A DNA stretch of 64,000 bases. It comes from Tritrichomonas musculus (taxonomy: Eukaryota > Parabasalia > Tritrichomonadida > Tritrichomonadidae). How positions within the stretch are numbered: the stretch's first letter is position 1; every line of letters starts with the position of its first letter. Position numbers and translations under genes: made by a program. The notes under the pieces are model-generated. The model saw nothing but the letters and a program-made list of their open reading frames with translations, did not search any database and was not told the origin of the DNA. Shown here in pieces: positions 28,820-39,290 of this stretch. The stretch lies in NCBI GenBank assembly GCA_039105265.1, contig JAPFFF010000002.1, positions 6,324,001 through 6,388,000 of the forward strand. The letters run 5' to 3'.

Positions 28820-29931
28820 ATACAAAAAACTAAAATAAAAATTCCTCTCATTTTGAATTCGTCTAAATCGACATCATCTGGAATGAGTCTTTTTATCATA
28901 TAGTAATTTACATTGCATTCATGATTAAACATTGTTTTCTTCAATCTTATTCTATCATCTTTTAATTTGTCGTTTTCTATTAAATCGTCATTTTGACTCT
29001 TTAATTCCCGGTTTTTTGTTGTCGCTTCATTCAATTGATTTTCAATTTGGCAGTTTTTATCAGATAAATCGGTTATTTTTGCTTGAAATTCATTATTTTC
29101 ATTAGCCAATGATTCAATTTTTTCATTATTTGATGTTTTCTCATCTCGTATCGATTTGACATAGTCGAAGTCATACTGCAAATATTCGTAATATCGCTTC
29201 AACGAGGTTTCCTTTCTTTGGTGATACAAATTCACAAAAAAATCATATTTTTCATTAGAAAGTTTTTGAATATCAATGAATTTAAATAAAATATATCTTT
29301 CATCAATTAATTCTTCAATGAAGTCATATAGTAAATCTATTGAAATTAGCATGTCTTGATTTTTTTCAATGATTCGAAAAACCGTTGAAATTGGCAATTT
29401 TTTAAAATTTTCGTTTTGAAGGCATTTTTCAATTTGTGAGCCAAGAAGGTCTTCCAACTCAACTGAATACAAATCGTTTTCAAATAAATATTCATTGCCA
29501 GGCATTTTTTGCTCTGTCATCAGGTGAATTATGTAGTCAATGTCTTTTGAATGTGAATGAGAATATTTCCGAAGAATTTTTTGTAGAATTGTCACTTTGT
29601 ATATGTTTGAGAGCTTGCAAAAATCGAAATATTCGTCATTGTTGATGCTAATTTGCTCTTTTTGAATCAATTCGAAAAAATGAATGATATTCTTTTCATC
29701 AATATTGTAATCTTTTTGAAATCTCTGTAGATCTTGCGATAAACGTTCGCTTACATCTTTGAGTAAGTATTCTTCGCGAATGGTTTGTGAATATTTGCAT
29801 AACTGTGAAAAGTTGACTGAAATACTGTTGTTGATTAGTTGTATTTTGATAAGTTCGTGCTCATTCTTTTCATCTTCTTCTTCAAGGAGATTAATGATAT
29901 ATTTTTGATCATCACGCCTATCATTTGTCAT
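28807..29931 (-). CDS. N-terminal part of second ankyrin gene, with coiled coil
   Basis: This 374-residue frame begins at the ATG at 29931. Residues 1-260 are the helical N-terminal domain shared by many trichomonad ankyrin proteins (FSQLCKYSQTIREEYLLKDV, then FFELIQKEQISINNDEYFDF, FCKLSNIYKV). Residues about 260-325 are a coiled coil (ENNEFQAKITDLSDKNCQIE). The last genuine residues are probably D-L-D-E-F-K-M-R-G; the following codons read into a 23-nt spacer and then, out of frame, over the next ankyrin unit. With the two following parts this makes one gene of about 760 residues. Confidence 0.8.
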   Translation of the reverse strand: MTNDRRDDQKYIINLLEEEDEKNEHELIKIQLINNSISVNFSQLCKYSQTIREEYLLKDVSERLSQDLQRFQKDYNIDEKNIIHFFELIQKEQISINNDEYFDFCKLSNIYKVTILQKILRKYSHSHSKDIDYIIHLMTEQKMPGNEYLFENDLYSVELEDLLGSQIEKCLQNENFKKLPISTVFRIIEKNQDMLISIDLLYDFIEELIDERYILFKFIDIQKLSNEKYDFFVNLYHQRKETSLKRYYEYLQYDFDYVKSIRDEKTSNNEKIESLANENNEFQAKITDLSDKNCQIENQLNEATTKNRELKSQNDDLIENDKLKDDRIRLKKTMFNHECNVNYYMIKRLIPDDVDLDEFKMRGIFILVFCIKHC

Positions 29932-30127
29932 TGAATATTTCTTTAAAAAAAAAAAATGTCATATTTGTTTAATAAAATTGAATGTTTCAAAAAAATGTCA
30001 TCAAAAATGCATTTATTGCGATATTATAATAACATTTTAAAAATTAAATTTATTTATTATATTACATTTATATATTTAATTAAAATAATAAAATTAATAA
30101 TACAAATAAATTTTTCTCATATTATAT

Positions 30128-30890
30128 TTGGTGGAAAAAACTGCGTTTTGAGGATAAAACTATGTTTTATCGATGAATATTAAATATTTTTTAATAAAAG
30201 TTATATATAATCGCATTTCATATTAATACAAATCTATATACAGGTTTTTATATATTTTATTGAACTTAAGCTTTGATAATATTATAATAGAGCTCGGAGA
30301 AAAAGGGATTTCCTTTTTGAAAATAAAGAATTATATTTATAAAACATATTTATTTTGATGTGTATAAGTTATATCTGAAAGCATACACTTTTTCGAAAAA
30401 AATTTGTTTTTTAAAAAAAAAGTGACTTTTTTATAAAAAGGTTTATTTTTGAATATTTTTTTTTTTATAAAAAAAAGCTTCTTTGCGAAAAGCTTTTGTG
30501 TGTGCAAAAAGTAAAATCATACCAATAAGTTTCGATCATTTCAAATAAAAAATTTAATTAAAATCATAAATTCCTTTTGAAATATAAATTGATAGAGAAA
30601 ATTTAGTTAACAAGAATTTCAAAGAATTATTTAATAAAAACATATATTTAGATATTATTCAAATCATAAAGAATGATATTTGATGTATAAATTATAAAGT
30701 ACTCGTAATCATTGCTTATGATCAAACTATATTCAAAATTTGAAGCATTCTAATGATATAGAAAATATCATTTGCTTCATTAAGCTGTGAGGCGCTTTCC
30801 AATCTTGTTAAATGATGCTTTTGATGCAGACAGTTTAAATCGGGAATGAAAATAATAGTTTTGTCCTCAAAATGTAGTTTTTTCCACCAA
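30128..30890. mobile_element. Inverted-repeat element A (TTGGTGGA ends)
   Basis: The terminal 36 bases (30128-30163 and 30855-30890) are inverted copies with about three mismatches, reading TTGGTGGAAAAAACT inwards. Flanking hexamers TTATAT and TTATAA are near-identical, a possible target duplication. The interior is AT-rich with no transposase. It is probably a MITE. Confidence 0.6.
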
Positions 30891-32711
30891 TTATAACGTT
30901 TTTTTTTTTAATATGAATAACGTATTCAAAAATCAAAATCAAATATAGTTGGTGGACATAATTATGTTTTTGGGACATAATCATGTTTGCTCAACTTTTT
31001 GAATGGTACACAAAAATAAAACACATTTTTCTCAATACTTTTTAAAGATAATTTGATAATATTATATACTTTATTAATGTATTTTATGTACATCAATATT
31101 TAATTAAATGAGCTATTATATTTGTGATTTATATGAAATTTTGCCATTAATGTAAAAAAAAAGTCTAAATGCTTATTTTTTTCTCAATAATTGAAACTTG
31201 GGATTTAATAATAATATCATTAATTCATAATCAGTAATGATATAATTTTGTCAGATAATTGATATCTAAAAACTTTCATATAAGAAAATTTTGATGCACA
31301 AAATAAAGTTAAAAATCATATCACTTTTTTGTTTTTTTCCAATAAAAAATAAAAACTTTTAAATTTTTATTTAAATATTTGATATAATGCAAATAGTATA
31401 ATGATATTGAAAGAATAAAATTGGCGGTTCTACTCAAGATCTATTACCTTGATGAAAAAGAGTAACTTCTGAAATAACTTAAAAAGACTTTCAATTTTAG
31501 ACATTGAGAAATTATTTTCATTATTTTAATAGTTCTTCTATACTTACCTAATATTTATTGATTAATTGCTATTTTTAATGCTATTATAATAGAAAAAATA
31601 AAAAAGTGAAATTTGTATATTTCTTAGAAAAACCTGAAATCTTGATGGACAGCAATGATTTTTAGAGGATTAATAATATATTTCATTGTATGTGTTATCA
31701 AATAATGTAATTCTGAAATCATATCAATTATGCATGAGTGATTTATGAATGATTTTGAATGAAAAAAAGAAAAATGAAATTTTTCCAAGATTGATTCTTT
31801 TTCAACCATATTATTATATTTAATATATTATATGCATCATATAGATGATTAATACTGCATCTAATTTGAAATAAAATAAACTCATTTTTCAAAATTTGTA
31901 ATTTTGTATGAATGATTTTTGTCATATTTTGAAAACACTTTTTTCTTTTTATATAATTATTATTTCAATAAATTTTTTTCTAAAATATAATATATACATT
32001 ATATTCTAAAATAATAACTATGTTAGAGCAAATTAAAACAACCTTTTTTTTATGGTAAAAGCATGAAATGTGATATGAAATGAGTTTTTTGAGTAGTGAA
32101 ATGAAAATGAAACCATTTTTTCTAATTATCTATTTTATTTCAAAAAATAATAATGATGCATTTTAATTATAGATGAAAAGTAAATTATAATTTTTTTCAA
32201 ATAATAAAAAAATATTCAGAAATTAAAAATTCGATATCATATTTATGATCAAATTTAGTTTGATAAAAGTGAATGAAAATCGGGGAATAGAATGTATCCA
32301 ATATGATATTAATTGTTCTACAATTGTTTTTTTAAAAGTCCAATTTGAATATATAGAAATGATGTGAAAACATAATTATGTCTCCAAAACAGAATTATGT
32401 CCACCAACTATAATATATTTATAAGATCTTGTTTTTTTAAAAAGAAAATCTATATTAAAAAAAATTGTTCATATAAAAAAGACTTGGTGTTTTGAAAAAA
32501 GAAAATTATTTCGCAAAAAAAAGATCATTTTAAGAAGTATTTTTCATTTTAAAAAGAAAACAAATTTTTTAAATGAAAAAATTATTTCACAAAAAATTTT
32601 TTTTACAGACAAACCTTTTTCTTTTCGAAAAAAAATGGATTTTTAAAACATATGGATCTTAATGATATGTAAAAGTTTTGTAAATATGGAAATTCCTTTT
32701 TCGCCGATCTC
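30290..32711. mobile_element. Inverted-repeat element C (GAGxTCGG ends, TA flanks)
   Basis: The ends read GAGCTCGGAGAAAAAGGG at 30290 and, inverted, GAGATCGGCGAAAAAGGA at 32711, about 20 of 24 matching. TA dinucleotides flank both ends, as expected for Tc1/mariner insertions. It encloses element B but its left end lies inside element A, so the three are not simply nested. Confidence 0.5.
30948..32408. mobile_element. Inverted-repeat element B (GTTGGTGGACATAAT ends)
   Basis: The terminal 43 bases form an inverted pair (30948-30990 and 32366-32408) with about five mismatches, beginning GTTGGTGGACATAATT. Flanks are TATA on both sides, consistent with a TA-type target duplication. Its ends resemble those of element A (shared TTGGTGGA), so both may belong to one family. 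No transposase frame is seen in the 1.46 kb. Confidence 0.6.
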
Positions 32712-33029
32712 TAATAAAAATTATTTTATAACATCAACATTTTTTTAATATTTCCTAATTTTTAAATTATCGCTTGGATATACTATAAAATGGATAAAAT
32801 ATTTTTTAACAAATGTTGTTCAGTAAGGAAAAAAATCGATTTTTTATAGATTTTTAATATTCACCTCTATAATTAACTTTCTCCCCCTCAATTTTTATAC
32901 AAATGCTTTTTCTGAATATCTTCATAAAAAATGAGTAAAACATATAAAAATATTATGAAATATTTCTGAATTCATTGACGAGTACTTAATGTGTAGTGTT
33001 GCCTTGAAACAGTTATAATTGCCGCATAT

Positions 33030-33790
33030 AAGTTGATCTTTGTTCTTTTTCTCTTCATCTTCAATTGACACTTTTTCTGGTTTCATTCAATCCCAAAGTT
33101 GCGTCGTAATTCTTAATCAAGTAGTTGTAATCAATCAGACTAAAAAAGGCGAACTTGTGTGTCTGATCTACTGGGAAATTGAACAGTTTCTGTGCAAATC
33201 TGAGGAACTCCTTTGGCAGCCTTGCGAACTTGAAAGGTTTGAAAAAGTGACAAATTATTTTTAAATCAACTCTGCTTTGAATGAAGAGAAAAAAGTTTCA
33301 ATTTATTCCTCATCCGATGAATGTACCACGCTGTAAGAAACAGGTTTCTTGAAAGAAGGAATGTCTTCCTTGAATCCAAACAGCCAGGCAAGCTTCTCAG
33401 TCTTATTTTATATGTGGCAATCAAACCGGAAATTGATTTAATAAGCTCGATCATTAAATCAACATTTTTATTAGTGAAGAGTAATAGCTGATGAACATCA
33501 CCAGAGCATCGCATAATTCTGATGACAAAGTTTCAGAATTAACCGTCGAATCATTATTCAACTGGTTTGAAAAAATGGTTGATTTAGGAGCATCATTGAT
33601 GTTTGGAAGAAAACCGTTTTTGGTTGACCTATCTACAAGACAATCAAAATTCTGTTCTTTGATACAATCGTGTAAATATCTTAAATTTTTTAATTTCATT
33701 TCCAACTTTCTGTGAAGGAAATAATAATGTTCTAACTGGTATTGAAAATATCTCAATTTTATGAGACAGTTGTATGATGAAACAAACAAA
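33030..33790 (-). pseudogene. Unrecognised broken gene
   Basis: Coding-like composition appears on the minus strand in at least three frames: 33454-33789 (helical, ending ...LCDALVMFISYY), 33266-33514 (GDVHQLLLFTNKNVDLMIEL, then SGLIATYKIRLRSLP), and about 33080-33240 (KPFKFARLPKEFLRFAQKLF). Together they look like one degraded gene with several frameshifts. The frames are more GC-rich than the surroundings. The family is not recognised. The sequence could be a cytoskeletal or membrane-traffic helical protein, but nothing supports a firm call. Confidence 0.45.
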
Positions 33791-34097
33791 CATTTTTTTC
33801 ATAAAATTTGATAATAAGTAAAAAATAAGAATATTGATTAAATGACAATGATGGAAATTTTCATAAATCTTTTTGAAATTTTAGAAACACAATAACACTC
33901 ATGATTTGATTGAGATATAATATTCTTTTTCATTTTATAAAATTTTTGTTATTGAAGTATTCATTTGGAAAGTTTTTGTTTCAATTTTGAATAGTTTTGA
34001 ATAATTTGAATTCAAAATTTGATTTGTCATTAATGAAAAATTTTAAAATGAAATTGAATGATATTTTAGTATGATATGAATTGGTATGTTTTTCATA

Positions 34098-34104
34098 TCA
34101 TTTA
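34098..34104 (+). promoter_or_regulatory. Initiator-like TCATTTA, 175-aa gene copy 1
   Basis: TCATTTA lies 6 bases before the ATG at 34111, the same spacing as in copies 2 (38681-38687) and 3 (44943-44949, minus). It fits the trichomonad initiator TCA-Y-W. Confidence 0.5.
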
Positions 34105-34110
34105 AATATA

Positions 34111-34638
34111 ATGTCAATGAATAAATTAATGAGATTAATTGAATTCGATGATTCAAAAGAATTTAGATTCATTGTTAGTATTAAAGAAGAACAAGAAAAT
34201 TACAAATATGACAACATTGAAGTATCAGAAGAAACAAATATCACAATCAAAACATCAATGAATAAAGCACGTGTCATCTCAAGAAACATTGATGAATTAT
34301 ATAAAACAGATCAAACGATTGATCATTATGAAATCAAATTAAACAATATCCAAGAAAACAACAAAACACAAAAAGTCGTCGAAGTATTTAATATTCTTCT
34401 AAACTCAATAGGACAAGAAATCAACGTCAGAGAAGAATTAGGTGTCATCTTTTTAATGATTGAATATGAACTTGGTGAAGACATTGATGCACACAACAAC
34501 AACAACAACAAAGACAATCATGATAACACAAATATCAACAACGTCAACAAAAACATGAACAATAACAATAACAACAAAGATGACAACGACGAACTTGGAT
34601 ATTCCGATTTACTCTTCATGTACAAGATATATAAATAA
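34111..34638 (+). CDS. Repeat-borne 175-aa protein, copy 1
   Basis: This is a 175-residue protein of unknown function from the ATG at 34111. An N-terminal charged domain (MNKLMRLIEFDDSKEFRFIV, then several NxTI / DEL motifs) is followed by VFNILLNSIGQEINVREELG and a low-complexity tail of Asn/Asp/Lys (about residues 125-160) ending in D-E-L-G-Y-S-D-L-L-F-M-Y-K-I-Y-K. The stop is followed by TAAATAG, which supplies the UAAA polyadenylation word known from trichomonads. Copies 1 and 2 encode the same 175 residues. The N/D tract varies in length in copy 3. Confidence 0.75.
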   Translation: MSMNKLMRLIEFDDSKEFRFIVSIKEEQENYKYDNIEVSEETNITIKTSMNKARVISRNIDELYKTDQTIDHYEIKLNNIQENNKTQKVVEVFNILLNSIGQEINVREELGVIFLMIEYELGEDIDAHNNNNNKDNHDNTNINNVNKNMNNNNNNKDDNDELGYSDLLFMYKIYK

Positions 34639-34675
34639 ATAGACAATATGTGATATAAAATTTTACTTTTTTATT

Positions 34676-35302
34676 TTATGAAAAAAAAAGTTTGACTCTT
34701 TTTATATGCAACAGTATCTCTACAATCCAGCAATAATTGTAATAGCAAAAATAGCAAAAAACATTTTCATCCTGAACCATATCAATATTGATAAATTCAA
34801 AATTGTTGAATTCTAATACTACTTGTTCATATTCATTGTAATTGCCAAGAAAGAATGATGAGTCATACTTGTCTTTGCAGTAGTATGAAATGACTGCATG
34901 GAAGCATTTAATTGATTCATAAAATGCTTCACGGATTATGAATTTATCATTTGTATCATCCTCGCAAATGCTGATGATTTCAGGGTTGTTGCTATGTATT
35001 GCATAAACCAATGATTATGAAAGTGGAACCTCTTGGTATTTCAAATATTGGAATATTTGAATTGAGCCATACTCAATCAAACTTGTGGAATTCGTTAATA
35101 AATGATTGGTTTCAAAAATTGATGGGGGTACATATCCTTTTAATGGATAATTGGTTGTGTTTATATATGTTATGAAATCAACAACCGAGTCTTCTCTTAT
35201 CATCTTACAAATGTAAGAGTCATTTTCTCCAATTTCTCTATTTTCTTCAAAATTATCTGTCAATTGTGTCAAATCTTGATTACTTTTGAAATAATAAAAC
35301 AA
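34676..35302 (-). pseudogene. Truncated copy of the DUF3447-type ankyrin gene at 40623-41675
   Basis: About 585 bases (34706-35290) match 40664-41255 closely. Compared with the intact gene there is loss of four codons (A-A-F-Y in I-E-Y-A-A-F-Y-G-S-I-Q), a Lys codon replaced by a stop in P-L-S-K-S-L-V-Y, and missing N-terminal 130 residues and C-terminal end. It abuts repeat copy 1 directly, just as the intact gene is followed by repeat copy 2, so the pair looks like a decayed segmental duplication. Confidence 0.85.
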
Positions 35303-35395
35303 GTAAAAATAAATATTTACTCGCCAATATTTTTTTGTTTTTATTTACCTTATTTTTGAATAAAAATTTTTCGACTTTTTAAATTGAAAGATAAC

Positions 35396-35402
35396 TCATT
35401 TT
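35396..35402 (+). promoter_or_regulatory. Initiator-like TCATTTT, surface protein gene
   Basis: TCATTTT fits the trichomonad initiator consensus and lies 56 bases upstream of the ATG at 35459. The distance is longer than usual, so support is weak. Confidence 0.3.
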
Positions 35403-35458
35403 GAAAGAATGGAACTCTTTCAACAGAAAAAATAAAGAAAACAATTTACTTTTCAAAT

Positions 35459-38197
35459 ATGAATCTCACGATTTTATCTCTTTCGATATCATCAATATAT
35501 TCGGACTCTCCTCTGTTTATTGGCAATAGAAATTGTTTTAGCAAGCATTACATTCATAAATATTTTACACCGACAATTATATTAAACCCAGAACAATTAT
35601 TAATTCAAAAAAGCGTTTTTTCTTATGGAATTGGATCAATTCTACATTCAAATAGTAATAAAAAGTTATTAGAAGATAAAGTAAAAGAATTTGTTGGCGA
35701 AACATTTACAGATTCAAATCTTGATGGCCTCAATCCACCAAATGAAAAATCTTTGATTGTTATTCGTGATTGTAATTTCAATAATATTCGATATGCAAAT
35801 CAAGATGACGGAAAAAACAGCCATGAGCACTTTATTAATAATTTTATGATCAAAATTTTATCAAATTGTACCTTTTATATGACCAATTGTCTTTTTGATT
35901 CTTGTTATTTTAATAAAACTGCTCTATTTCTTGCAACCCGTGCAACAACGATATCACATATTTGTTGTAATAAATTGCATGGAGGTCAAGAAGGTGAAGC
36001 ACTTTTTATTAATTCAAATACGCCAAGAGGTTCATTTTTCAAGTTCATTTACTCTACTTTTTACGGCAATTATGAAAACTTCCCAACACAAACCATTTTT
36101 AAATTAGGCGGAACTTGTGCCTTGCGATACCAATGCATTAATATCTCCCATTTCGTTCTGGGCAATTCCAATGATCGGTCTATAACACGAATAGAATCTA
36201 CTGCATGTCTTACGATGCTTATGAACACTTTTTATCATTGTGACGCAGAATACGTCCTCTGGATCAATATTCATGATGGTGATACAGAAGGCAGATACAA
36301 CCATTATTGCGGTCTGACAAATTTCCATAACAACAAGCAACAGACTGGAATTATCTATTTCGATATGCAATCACATTCTAGAATTACTCTTGATGAATGC
36401 TATTTTTCAAATGAAAATGTTGGTGATGGAGAAAAAATGAAAAGCATCAATGGAAACGCAAAGATTTATATTTCAAATTGCTATTTTCAGTCATGGCTCA
36501 ATGAAAATGAACTAAATGGTAGAGAAACTATAAACATCCATAATAATGTGAATAATTTGCAGACAATGACGCTTGCTCATTACACAGTTATTGGCAAATG
36601 TGATGCCATTCATGTAATCGATGCTTTTGGATGCCAAAACGATACTTGTCCTGATTCAAAAGGCTGTGAAACGTTTGGATTCGTTGACGGTGATGTTAAA
36701 TATACAGAAGTGTTCCATCCTGATATCAACACGCCAACACCGACACCAACATTAGAATTCACAATATCATTTCCGTTCACGAATTCAATGAAATTCACTT
36801 ATTCAAAGCAATTCTCTAATTCTGAAAAGTTTACAAAATCAAATGATTTTTCTCGTTCAAGATCTTTTTCTGCGTCTCATTCTTTCTCAAAATCTGGCTC
36901 GTTTACTAAATCAAATTTGTTCACAAAATCCAGCCAGTTCACAAAATCTCATTCTTTTTCAGGATCACGCACGTTTACTTCTTCTAGTCATTTTTCTGCT
37001 TCGCGTAGTTTTACAGGATCCCATTCATTCTCTGGTTCTCATTCATTTACTTTCTCTTCGTCGTTCTCAAAAAGTGGAATTTTTACGAATTCAAAAGACT
37101 TTTCATCGTCTTTTTATTTCACAAAAACTAGTGGATTTACTGAGACGAAAAAGTTTTCTGAAACAAAAGATTTTTCATCGTCTTTTTATTTCTCAAAAAC
37201 TAGTGGATTTACTGAGACGAAAAAGTTTTCTGAAACAAAAGATTTTTCAAAATCTCAGATTTTCTCTGAATCTGCAAATTTCACACAATCAAATAGCTTT
37301 ACTCCATCACGTCATTTCGATGCATCTCGTACTTTCACTCCATCAAAAAAATTCTCACCATCAAGTGAATTCAATGAGTCGTCTGTTTTCTCTGATTCGT
37401 CAATATTTTCTTATTCTTCTGGATTTTCTTTATCTTCCTTTTTCAGTGATTCTGTTGAATTTTCTGAAACAGCGAAATTTAGTTTGTCAACAGAATTCAG
37501 TGATTCAAAGAAGTTCACTTTTTCAGAGCATTTTTCGAATTCTGAAAAGTTTTCAGATTCTGAAAAGTTTTCAAAATCTGAGATTTTTTCAGAGACGAAA
37601 ACGTTCACTGAATCAAGACATTTTGATGCAACAGGCACTTTCACTCCCTCTCATACATTTTCGCAATCATCTCATTTTTCAAATTCATTTTTCTTCACAA
37701 AATCTGGTGAATTCAGTGGTTCATCAAAATTCACCATTTCTACACATTTTACAAGTTCATTTCACTTCACGAGTTCATTGAATTTCACAAGTTCTAAAGA
37801 GTTCACACCATCGAATCATTTTGGTGCAACTGGCACTTTTACTGCATCAAATGAATTCACTCATTCAAAAATGTTTACACAATCAAACACAATCAAAAGT
37901 AACGTGGCAATCACCATTAACCAGAGCCAAGGAAGCAACAAGATGAAAATTATTGGTGGTGTCATTGGTGCTGTCATCGGTGCTGGCCTGATTGCTGCAA
38001 TTATTTTTGCAATCATCTTCCTCAGGCACAGAAGACATGAACCAAGCAGCGACATGTTTGAAGAGCTTAATACTATTGACGACCCACACTCGAGCATAAC
38101 ATACAACAACGTTCTTCATGGACTTGACATGGAAGATGATCCATTCCATGATGATTTCAATGACGTTAATGATGGAAATTATCATCACTTTGATTGA
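35459..38197 (+). CDS. Type I surface protein: beta-helix ectodomain, F-S/T-x-S hexapeptide stalk, C-terminal membrane anchor
   Basis: This 912-residue cell-surface-type protein has a short hydrophobic N-terminus (MNLTILSLSISSIYSD) that may be a signal sequence. Residues about 60-410 look like a right-handed beta-helix with many short N/C/F strands, of the kind found in trichomonad polymorphic-membrane-protein relatives. A T-P-T-P-T-P linker (about 425) is followed by about 60 hexapeptides of pattern F-S/T-x-S-x-x (435-815), including a 72-bp tandem duplication (37097-37168 and 37169-37240). Residues 828-855 form a membrane helix (IIGGVIGAVIGAGLIAAIIF) with R-H-R-R after it, then an acidic 55-residue cytosolic tail. 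An adhesion role is inferred. Confidence 0.82.
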   Translation: MNLTILSLSISSIYSDSPLFIGNRNCFSKHYIHKYFTPTIILNPEQLLIQKSVFSYGIGSILHSNSNKKLLEDKVKEFVGETFTDSNLDGLNPPNEKSLIVIRDCNFNNIRYANQDDGKNSHEHFINNFMIKILSNCTFYMTNCLFDSCYFNKTALFLATRATTISHICCNKLHGGQEGEALFINSNTPRGSFFKFIYSTFYGNYENFPTQTIFKLGGTCALRYQCINISHFVLGNSNDRSITRIESTACLTMLMNTFYHCDAEYVLWINIHDGDTEGRYNHYCGLTNFHNNKQQTGIIYFDMQSHSRITLDECYFSNENVGDGEKMKSINGNAKIYISNCYFQSWLNENELNGRETINIHNNVNNLQTMTLAHYTVIGKCDAIHVIDAFGCQNDTCPDSKGCETFGFVDGDVKYTEVFHPDINTPTPTPTLEFTISFPFTNSMKFTYSKQFSNSEKFTKSNDFSRSRSFSASHSFSKSGSFTKSNLFTKSSQFTKSHSFSGSRTFTSSSHFSASRSFTGSHSFSGSHSFTFSSSFSKSGIFTNSKDFSSSFYFTKTSGFTETKKFSETKDFSSSFYFSKTSGFTETKKFSETKDFSKSQIFSESANFTQSNSFTPSRHFDASRTFTPSKKFSPSSEFNESSVFSDSSIFSYSSGFSLSSFFSDSVEFSETAKFSLSTEFSDSKKFTFSEHFSNSEKFSDSEKFSKSEIFSETKTFTESRHFDATGTFTPSHTFSQSSHFSNSFFFTKSGEFSGSSKFTISTHFTSSFHFTSSLNFTSSKEFTPSNHFGATGTFTASNEFTHSKMFTQSNTIKSNVAITINQSQGSNKMKIIGGVIGAVIGAGLIAAIIFAIIFLRHRRHEPSSDMFEELNTIDDPHSSITYNNVLHGLDMEDDPFHDDFNDVNDGNYHHFD

Positions 38198-38213
38198 AAT
38201 CTTTTTCTTTAAA

Positions 38214-38246
<33 letters not shown>

Positions 38247-38448
38247 CAACTTTTGAAAAATAGTAAATATTTGCTTTGGATATTATCTACATTTTAATTT
38301 CATTCAAGATTTAAAAAAGTCTATATTGACTTTAATCGCCATATGCAATTCCAATCTCCCAAATAAAATCTTAAGGGTGTAGTTATAACTTTTTAAATAA
38401 TTATAATTTTAAGAACAATTTTTGTTGTTTGTTCTTAAATTTTTTTAA
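38198..38448. other. Short intergenic spacer with poly-T run
   Basis: A run of about 26 T lies at 38221-38246, right after the stop of the surface protein gene. Nothing else is supported. Confidence 0.6.
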
Positions 38449-39290
38449 ATTTTTAGAAACACAATAGCATTCATGATTTGATTGAAAAATAATATTCTTT
38501 TTCATTTTATAAAATTTTTGTTGTTGAAGTATTCATTTGGAAAATTTTTGTTTCAATTTTGAATAGTTTTGAATAATTTGAATTCAAAATTTGATTTGTC
38601 ATTAATGAAAAATTTTTATAATGAAATTGAATGATGTTTTAGTATGATATGAAATGATGTGAATTAATATGTTTTTCATATCATTTAAATATAATGTCAA
38701 TGAATAAATTAATGAGATTAATTGAATTTGATGATTCAAAAGAATTTAGATTCATTGTTAGTATTAAAGAAGAACAAGAAAATTACAAATATGACAACAT
38801 TGAAGTATCAGAAGAAACAAATATCACAATCAAAACTTCAATGAATAAAGCACGTGTCATCTCAAGAAACATTGATGAATTATATAAAACAGATCAAACG
38901 ATTGATCATTATGAAATCAAATTAAACAATATCCAAGAAAACAACAAAACACAAAAAGTCGTCGAAGTATTTAATATTCTTCTAAACTCAATTGGACAAG
39001 AAATCAACGTCAGAGAAGAATTAGGTGTCATCTTTTTAATGATTGAATATGAACTTGGTGAAGACATTGATGCACACAACAACAACAACAACAAAGACAA
39101 TCATGATAACACAAATATCAACAACGTCAACAAAAACATGAACAATAACAATAACAACAAAGATGACAACGACGAACTTGGATATTCCGATTTACTCTTC
39201 ATGTACAAGATATATAAATAAATAGACAATATGTGATATAAAATTTAACGGTTTTTATATAATGAAAAAAAGTTTGACTCTTTTATATGC
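38449..39290 (+). repeat. Dispersed repeat unit, copy 2
   Basis: It matches copy 1 from TTTTTAGAAACACAATA to TTATATGCAACA. Its upstream boundary is shorter than in copies 1 and 3, which share about 50-60 more bases. Confidence 0.85.
38694..39221 (+). CDS. Repeat-borne 175-aa protein, copy 2
   Basis: The protein is the same as that of copy 1, with only a few silent base differences seen by eye. It begins at the ATG at 38694, 6 bases after the initiator-like TCATTTA (38681-38687), and ends with TAAATAAATAG. It lies downstream of, and tail-to-tail with, the split ankyrin gene on the minus strand. Confidence 0.75.
   Translation: MSMNKLMRLIEFDDSKEFRFIVSIKEEQENYKYDNIEVSEETNITIKTSMNKARVISRNIDELYKTDQTIDHYEIKLNNIQENNKTQKVVEVFNILLNSIGQEINVREELGVIFLMIEYELGEDIDAHNNNNNKDNHDNTNINNVNKNMNNNNNNKDDNDELGYSDLLFMYKIYK

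Larger units (their letters stand above)
29932..33029. other. Gene-poor AT-rich region with overlapping inverted-repeat elements
   Basis: No protein gene is supported; short frames near 29956-30183 and 31624-31925 look like chance in AT-rich DNA. The stretch is made mainly of three inverted-repeat pairs, listed separately. Confidence 0.6.
33800..34700 (+). repeat. Dispersed repeat unit, copy 1 (carries the 175-aa gene)
   Basis: About 900 bases are nearly identical to 38449-39290 and, inverted, to 44388-45260. Identity includes about 240-310 bases upstream of the gene and about 60 downstream (through GTTTGACTC-T-TTATATGCAAC), so whole units moved, not just coding sequence. Confidence 0.85.

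Noticed and set aside
36843-37781. 312-codon frame overlapping the surface protein
   Set aside because: It is a shifted reading of the hexapeptide repeat DNA, not a separate gene.
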